Positions 59,130 through 64,000 of a DNA stretch of 64,000 bases are shown piece after piece. Origin of the DNA: Photobacterium sp. SKA34 (GTDB lineage: Bacteria > Pseudomonadota > Gammaproteobacteria > Enterobacterales > Vibrionaceae); the NCBI RefSeq assembly GCF_000153325.1, contig NZ_CH724141.1, forward strand, positions 24,138 through 88,137, given 5' to 3'. The notes under the pieces are model-generated. The model did no database searches, was not told where the DNA came from, and was given only the letters and a program-made list of their open reading frames with translations. How positions within the stretch are numbered: position 1 is the first letter of the stretch; each line of letters begins with the position of its first letter. A program made the position numbers and the translations under genes.

Positions 59130-59345
59130 ACCAATACATATCAGTTACATGAATGGTTAACCTAACATGATTAGGCCGTTAAAACGATAACGCAGATTTA
59201 TACTTATTTGCTTCTTTTAAAGAATAAGAAACCATAGACGTATATTAAAATAGCCCTATTTTTATTATGATTAAATAAAGTATAGGGCTAGGTTTAACCA
59301 CTCTATGTAGTGATTTAAATCGGGATTAATAGCTTACAGATAAGG

Positions 59346-59813
59346 TTATAACTTTCGACCCAAGCGTTTCTCGACTTGTTTTTTCTCCCATTCAGGACCG
59401 AAAATATTAAGGACTTCAAACGCACTAAGCGCATGGCTCACAATACCAATCCCCCAGCCCAATGCAGGCCACACCGCCCACCAATAACCAGGACTCGTAA
59501 AATAGTTAATTACGAACAATCCACTTATGACTAATACGTACGTAGTTAGATTAGAGTAAAACCCTTTAATACCTTTAACATAGTTAAGTGCTTTTTTTTC
59601 GTCTTCTGTGACACTGATTTCTTTATTCATTGGCGGCTCCATTTGAAGGTCTGATACTTGTATTTCAAACACAGCAGCTAAAGATTTGAGTGATTCTAGC
59701 CCCGCCTTTTGTCCTTGCTCAATACGTTGAATCGTACGAATACTTAATCCACTTAATTGAGAAAGTTGCTCTTGAGACCAACCACGTTGTAGTCGTAATT
59801 TACGAATAATCAT
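59346..59813 (-). CDS. HTH XRE regulator fused to a 2TM domain
   Basis: A 155-aa protein: an N-terminal XRE HTH (LRLQRGWSQEQLSQLSGLSI, RTIQRIEQGQKAGLESLKSL), a linker, and a C-terminal 2TM domain with two helices (about residues 89-107 and 110-130). It is membrane-tethered and probably a transcription factor; target genes unknown. The domain pair is well known in bacteria. No partner gene adjoins it. Confidence 0.9.
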   Translation of the reverse strand: MIIRKLRLQRGWSQEQLSQLSGLSIRTIQRIEQGQKAGLESLKSLAAVFEIQVSDLQMEPPMNKEISVTEDEKKALNYVKGIKGFYSNLTTYVLVISGLFVINYFTSPGYWWAVWPALGWGIGIVSHALSAFEVLNIFGPEWEKKQVEKRLGRKL

Positions 59814-60173
59814 TACAAATCCTTTTTGCTACTTTCCGCCAAAGCCTAACGTTATCTTATCAAAAACATCACGTCACAAGCCTGACAAAAACACGAAAAC
59901 CCTTATTTATCATAAAGTTAAAATTATCACTAAAATAACATTTTTCACCTATGCCGCTAATTTGACGTTTTTGACACGCAACTAAACGTTATCAATAATT
60001 CCTATTTTAAAGTCTTCATGAACAAGTTCACTCTCAAATACTCTGCTTGCATCACTCTTTCCAACTTTCGTGAAATAGCTCGTATTATTATGTAAAAGTG
60101 AAACACTCAAGTATTCACTTATATACGATGCCTAATAGCACAGGACAGTCGGAAAACTTAACAAGGAATAGTT
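59814..60173. other. 360-bp intergenic region without a recognised gene
   Basis: Nothing coding is recognised. It holds the upstream regions of the divergent HTH-2TM gene and the decayed lipoprotein gene. TGACAAAAAC (about 59883) and GTTTTTGACA (about 59963) are a loose inverted pair. Confidence 0.5.
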
Positions 60174-60707
60174 ATGAAATTGGCATAAATACTCATGTTC
60201 ACACTCTTAATTTCAGGGTGTATTAACAGAGATGAAATTTACGCTAACCCACCAGCCAAATTAACAGAAAGCATCAATGCTATTCTTCCTGCAGCGACTG
60301 AATATGTAAAACATCAAGAGAAAATCGCGCAAGAAAAAGGTGAACCATTGAATGAGCAAGCATTAGCTATTGCCAAACGCATCGGTATTAAACACCCAGA
60401 AAAGTGCATATTTACTACAGCAACACGCTTCCATTCCCTACAGATCCAACATTAGCACAATTGGCCAAAAAATCTGGTTATGCGGGTCCTAACATGGCGG
60501 GATACAACTATGGATATGGTATTTGGATAAAAGATAAAGAACGAGATAATCGCGAACTCTTAGCCAATGAACTTATTCATGTTCGTCAATTTGAGCTACG
60601 TGGTGTACAAGAGCAAATTCGTCAATACTTGATGCAAATATATAACAGGTTACCACAGCACTCCATTAGAGATTGAAGCATACCGTGAGGCGAAAAATTA
60701 CATTTAA
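60174..60707 (+). pseudogene. Decayed lipoprotein gene of unknown family
   Basis: AAGGA precedes ATG 60174. The frame reads MKLA, then TAA (60186-60188), then in the same frame ILMFTLLISGCINRDE, a lipobox signal. A -1 shift in the A run at 60400-60403 and a second shift near 60641-60646 separate it from the rest. The joined sequence ends EIEAYREAKNYI at 60707 (about 177 residues). A NELIHVRQFE segment could be a degenerate metal-binding helix, but I do not recognise the family. Confidence 0.65.
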
Positions 60708-60824
60708 TTTCAACTCTCGTCATCAAAAACAATATCAGGAAGCCAAGCATTAGACTTCCTGTTCATCTTTATACAAATTAATGACTCAACACATCCACAT
60801 TTTTGCTTTTTTCAGCGAGATACC

Positions 60825-60837
60825 GTTACTCTGTAAC
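60825..60837. promoter_or_regulatory. Zur-like operator upstream of the CobW-family gene
   Basis: GTTACTCTGTAAC matches the Zur core GTTATAnTATAAC at 9 of 12 fixed positions and lies 53 bases before the CobW start. It sits inside a larger TACCGT...ACGGTA inverted repeat. Confidence 0.45.
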
Positions 60838-60890
60838 ATACGGTAGAATAAACAAATTACAGAATGTAGACGTATAGAGATCAGCACAAC

Positions 60891-61892
60891 ATGAAACGTA
60901 TTCCAACCAACATTATTACTGGCTTTTTAGGTGCTGGTAAAACAACTGCGATTCTTTCTCTTCTTGCTCGTAAACCTGAAAATGAAAAATGGGCAATTCT
61001 TATCAATGAGTTTGGCAATGTTGGCGTCGATGGCGCAATTCTCGAACAACAAGGCGCCATTATCAAAGAAGTTCCTGGTGGCTGCATGTGCTGCGTCGCT
61101 GGATTACCCATGTCTGTTGGTATTAATGCCCTACTGGCGCAAAAACCTGATCGCTTGCTATTAGAGCCAACAGGATTAGGCCATCCTAAAGAAGTGATCA
61201 ACAAGTTAACTTCAGGTGTGTATGCAGATTACGTTGATTTACGTGCCACCATCACGCTTGTTGACCCTCGTCACTTTGCTGATAGTTTCTATACTAATAA
61301 TGAAAACTTCCAAGATCAGCTTGCTCTTGCCGACGTTGTTGTTGCTAACAAGATCGACCAATGTGATGACTACGATCTTTTCACTTTCCAATCAGCAATT
61401 GAACAAGCAGAACCAAAGAAAGCCTTAATCGGTGAGGTAGAGCTAGGTAAACTAGAACTAGAGTGGCTTGATATTCCACGTATTGATCGCGCTGCACAAC
61501 ATAGTCATCACCATCATCACGACGATCACCACCACGATATAGCCCCAGAGCCAGAGATTGAGCTATTACCAGGGCAGCAATTCATTCGTAAAGAGAACCA
61601 CGGTCAAGGATTCCACAGTTGTGGTTGGTTCTTTGACGCCGATCAACATTTTGAATTTTCAAAGCTTTTCAGTCTATTCTCAAGCTTAAATGCGAACCGT
61701 GTAAAAGCTGTCGTGAATACTGAAAATGGTTGTTTTGCCTTTAATGTAGTAAATCAAGTGGTTTCAGTTAACGAATTATCACTCGAAGGTTTTGAATCCC
61801 GCATTGAAGTGATTGATAGTGAAGTTTTACCTTGGGATGAACTTGAACAAATTCTTCGCTCTATTATATTACCTTCAGTTAAGAACAACTAA
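60891..61892 (+). CDS. CobW/COG0523 G3E-family GTPase, putative zinc metallochaperone
   Basis: A 333-aa protein. The GTPase motifs are ITGFLGAGKTT (Walker A) and VVANKIDQ (NKxD). The metal motif is GGCMCC (CxCC). A His-rich linker (HSHHHHHDDHHHD, about residues 204-216) precedes the C-terminal domain. COG0523 proteins deliver zinc or other metals to client proteins, especially under zinc starvation. The Zur-like box upstream supports zinc. Confidence 0.92.
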   Translation: MKRIPTNIITGFLGAGKTTAILSLLARKPENEKWAILINEFGNVGVDGAILEQQGAIIKEVPGGCMCCVAGLPMSVGINALLAQKPDRLLLEPTGLGHPKEVINKLTSGVYADYVDLRATITLVDPRHFADSFYTNNENFQDQLALADVVVANKIDQCDDYDLFTFQSAIEQAEPKKALIGEVELGKLELEWLDIPRIDRAAQHSHHHHHDDHHHDIAPEPEIELLPGQQFIRKENHGQGFHSCGWFFDADQHFEFSKLFSLFSSLNANRVKAVVNTENGCFAFNVVNQVVSVNELSLEGFESRIEVIDSEVLPWDELEQILRSIILPSVKNN

Positions 61893-62018
61893 CGCATTAC
61901 AGTTACTCACTGATAACTCAGTATTTAATCGTTTCTTCCTATTTCACCAATAGAGGAAGAAATAACAAAAAACTGCTAGTTTATTAAATAGAGCTCATAA
62001 AAACACAAGGGAGCACAC

Positions 62019-63404
62019 ATGCTAAACCCTAGCACTGCTAAAGCAGTCATCGATCATGCGCTATTTTTAGGTGCCGATTTTGCCGAACTCTTTGTTGAAC
62101 ATCACCAATCTAACTCTGTGCAGTTAATTTCAGGTGAGATCGATAAAATCAACTCAGGGATCGATTTTGGTATCGGTATTCGTCTATTTTTCGGTTTTAA
62201 AGTTCTGTACGGCTACACCAACAGCACAGACGAAGAAGAATTGAAACGCGTTACTAGCCTACTGGCAGCAAAAGATAAACGTGAGCAAATTTTGTCTGCT
62301 GGTAGTTTGAATTTAAACCGCTTTACCAATAAACATAGTTGCCAGTTACCATTAAGCCAAGACGCTAACATGGCAGCAAAAATTGCGTTTTTACGCCAAG
62401 CTGATGAAGCGGCTCGTGCTGAAAATGAAAAGATCAGCCAGTTCATCGGTAACATTGGCCAACGTGAACAACAGATTGAAATCTTCAACTCTGAAGGTTT
62501 ACACATTGGTGATACTCGCCACTACACCCGTATTTCTGCTAATGCCGTCGCGCAAAATGGTAGCGAACAATCCACTGGCTATGAAGCGCCGGGCGCATTC
62601 ACAGGTTGGGAATTTAATAGCAAGGTCAATCCAGAGCAGTTAGGTCAAGATGTGGCTAAACAAGCGATGGTTAAACTGTTTTCTGATGCTTGTCCGTCAG
62701 GCGAAATGCCAGTGATCATCGGTAATGGTTTTGGTGGAGTCATCTTCCACGAAGCCTGTGGTCACTTGCTTGAAACCACCTCTGTTGCGAAAAAAGCCTC
62801 TGTTTTCTACGATAAAATGGGCGAAACCATTGCCAATTCAGTCGTGAACGCAGTTGATGATGGCACTATGGTAAACGAATGGGGCTCTATCAATATTGAT
62901 GATGAAGGCATGGAAACCCAACTCACTCAGCTTATTAAAGACGGGAAACTTACTAGCTTTATGGTTGATCGCATGGGCGGCATGAAAACAGGCTTTGCTC
63001 GTACAGGTTCTGGTCGTCGTCAGTCATATAAATTTGCACCAACTTCACGTATGCGTAATACCTTTATCGAACCCGGCGATAGCAGTCTCGACGATATGCT
63101 AGCTGGTGTTGAGCGCGGTATTTACGCTAAAAAAATGGGTGGTGGTTCAGTTCAACCCGGTACAGGTGAGTTTAACTTTGCAGTGCAGGAAGCCTACCTT
63201 GTTGAAAACGGTAAAATTACTAAGCCACTGAAATCTGCAACTCTAATTAGTACTGGTCCTAAAGTATTAAAAGAAATCAGTATGGTTGGTAATGATTTTG
63301 CACTTGCGGCAGGTATGTGTGGCTCCGTCAGTGGCTCAGTACCGACAACTGTGGGTCAAGCTGCATTGAAAGTTGATAATATTCTTGTGGGAGGTGGTAA
63401 CTAA
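62019..63404 (+). CDS. TldD/PmbA family metallopeptidase, TldD-like subunit
   Basis: A 461-aa protein. The zinc site is FHEACGHLLE (HExxxH). The second family block, DDGTMVNEWGSINIDDEGM, and TGSGRRQSYKFAPTSRMRNT are also clear, as is AYLVENGKITKPLKSATLI. TldD with TldE forms a protease that trims unfolded peptides, CcdA or RiPP leaders. This copy is clearly diverged from E. coli TldD and adjoins a TldE-like gene, unlike the scattered housekeeping pair, so it is likely a paralogue. Confidence 0.9.
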   Translation: MLNPSTAKAVIDHALFLGADFAELFVEHHQSNSVQLISGEIDKINSGIDFGIGIRLFFGFKVLYGYTNSTDEEELKRVTSLLAAKDKREQILSAGSLNLNRFTNKHSCQLPLSQDANMAAKIAFLRQADEAARAENEKISQFIGNIGQREQQIEIFNSEGLHIGDTRHYTRISANAVAQNGSEQSTGYEAPGAFTGWEFNSKVNPEQLGQDVAKQAMVKLFSDACPSGEMPVIIGNGFGGVIFHEACGHLLETTSVAKKASVFYDKMGETIANSVVNAVDDGTMVNEWGSINIDDEGMETQLTQLIKDGKLTSFMVDRMGGMKTGFARTGSGRRQSYKFAPTSRMRNTFIEPGDSSLDDMLAGVERGIYAKKMGGGSVQPGTGEFNFAVQEAYLVENGKITKPLKSATLISTGPKVLKEISMVGNDFALAAGMCGSVSGSVPTTVGQAALKVDNILVGGGN

Positions 63405-64000
63405 TGGCTGATCAAAATAAATTACAGCAGGCCATCGACCATGTGCTTGAGCGTGTAACTCAAAAAGGCGCGAGTGCCGATGTGATTGCTAATCGCAGTA
63501 ATAACTTCTCGCTTAAAGCCAATAATGGCGAGCTCGATGAATACAAGGTAACGTCAGGACAAGTGATTGGCGTCCGCGTGGTAAAAGATCAGCGTATTGC
63601 CACCAGCTATTCTGAGTCATTAGATCCAACGAGCCTTGATCTAATGGTTGATAACGCACTATTGAACGCTGAATATTCACAGCAAGATCCGCATCAAACC
63701 ATTAGCTGTATTGATAGTAAAATCAGCACAGATTTAAGCGAGATTTACCAAGATGATGATGGCGATGTTGATCAAAAGATCGCTCTAGCCCTATCACTAG
63801 AACAAGGCGTAGTAAACAAACCTGACGCTAAAAGCGCCCCATACAATGGCTTTGCTGAATCAGACGCACATGTAATTTTAGCGAATACCCAAGGTACGCT
63901 TTGCCACCACAGTGAGCGTTCAACCTACTGTTATGCTTATAGCTTAATTGAAAAAGACGGCAAACAAGCGATGCATGGCGGTATGTCATCAGGTCGTAAA
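63404..64000 (+). CDS. TldE/PmbA-like subunit (3' end outside window)
   Basis: Starts at the ATG overlapping the TldD-like stop (TAATG at 63402-63406) and stays open to the window end: 199 codons. The beginning resembles the N-terminal domain of TldD/PmbA proteins (ADVIANRSNNFSLKANNGEL, VIGVRVVKDQRIATSYS). TldE lacks the zinc motif in known pairs; that region is outside the window. Overlap implies coupled translation and a heterodimer. Confidence 0.85.
   Translation, partial: MADQNKLQQAIDHVLERVTQKGASADVIANRSNNFSLKANNGELDEYKVTSGQVIGVRVVKDQRIATSYSESLDPTSLDLMVDNALLNAEYSQQDPHQTISCIDSKISTDLSEIYQDDDGDVDQKIALALSLEQGVVNKPDAKSAPYNGFAESDAHVILANTQGTLCHHSERSTYCYAYSLIEKDGKQAMHGGMSSGRK

Overview
The window looks like chromosomal DNA of a marine gammaproteobacterium of the Vibrionaceae, most likely Photobacterium. 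The evidence is gene content: a TonB2 system with a TtpC-type partner, YdbH/YnbE/YdbL, YeiH, a PACE exporter, BenE next to an XRE-cupin regulator, and MesD/MesX methionine synthase. The DNA is AT-rich by eye and coding density is high. No rRNA, tRNA, CRISPR array or prophage was seen. The species is not determined.

Layout. 1-12 kb: the C-terminal half of a Pat-type lysine acetyltransferase (cut by the window edge), a chemoreceptor, a DUF4344 metallopeptidase, the ydbH-ynbE-ydbL envelope lipid-transport operon, a YeiH permease, a sugar acetyltransferase and a TPR membrane protein. 12-18 kb: a histidine acid phosphatase broken by an amber codon, umuDC with a LexA box, an intact IS3-family element (15851-17108) and a SPOR lipoprotein gene whose promoter the IS appears to have separated from it. 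18-25 kb: a DEAD-box helicase, a DUF2238 protein, galE, a lipoprotein hydrolase broken by an amber codon, a degenerate GGDEF protein, a Nudix hydrolase and an MntP/YtaF-like protein. 25-31.5 kb: a metal-uptake operon behind a Fur-like box (PepSY, DUF2271, DUF4198, two small exported or membrane proteins, and an ABC transporter with two binding proteins and a frameshifted ATPase). 31.5-38 kb: an orphan ECF sigma factor, an outer-membrane barrel, a PhyH-type dioxygenase, the oxygen-dependent methionine synthase pair mesD/mesX behind a MetJ-like operator, and a divergent TauE/SafE exporter. 38-45.5 kb: a TonB2 operon (DUF3450, ttpC, exbB2, exbD2, tonB2, TPR) with exbB2 badly frameshifted, next to a TonB-dependent siderophore receptor with a Fur-like box. 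45.5-54 kb: small conserved proteins, a LysR/DoxX/pirin/azoreductase quinone-stress module, a PACE exporter, a frameshifted (p)ppGpp synthetase-like gene, a KTSC protein and a BCCT transporter. 55-64 kb: benE and an XRE-cupin regulator sharing three palindromic operators, a FUSC membrane protein, an HTH-2TM protein, a decayed lipoprotein gene, a CobW GTPase with a Zur-like box, and an adjacent TldD/TldE-like pair (the second cut by the window end).

Two themes stand out. First, at least seven genes carry disabling lesions: two lone amber codons, plus small indels that are mostly single-base losses in short homopolymers. Restoring the lost bases recovers conserved family motifs. This is either genuine early gene decay or a sequence with uncorrected homopolymer errors, and the sequence alone cannot decide which. 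Second, there are several unusually readable regulatory layouts: the triple operator at benE, the LexA box lying on the first umuD start codon, Fur, Zur and MetJ candidate sites, and the IS insertion between a -10-like element and a ribosome-binding site.
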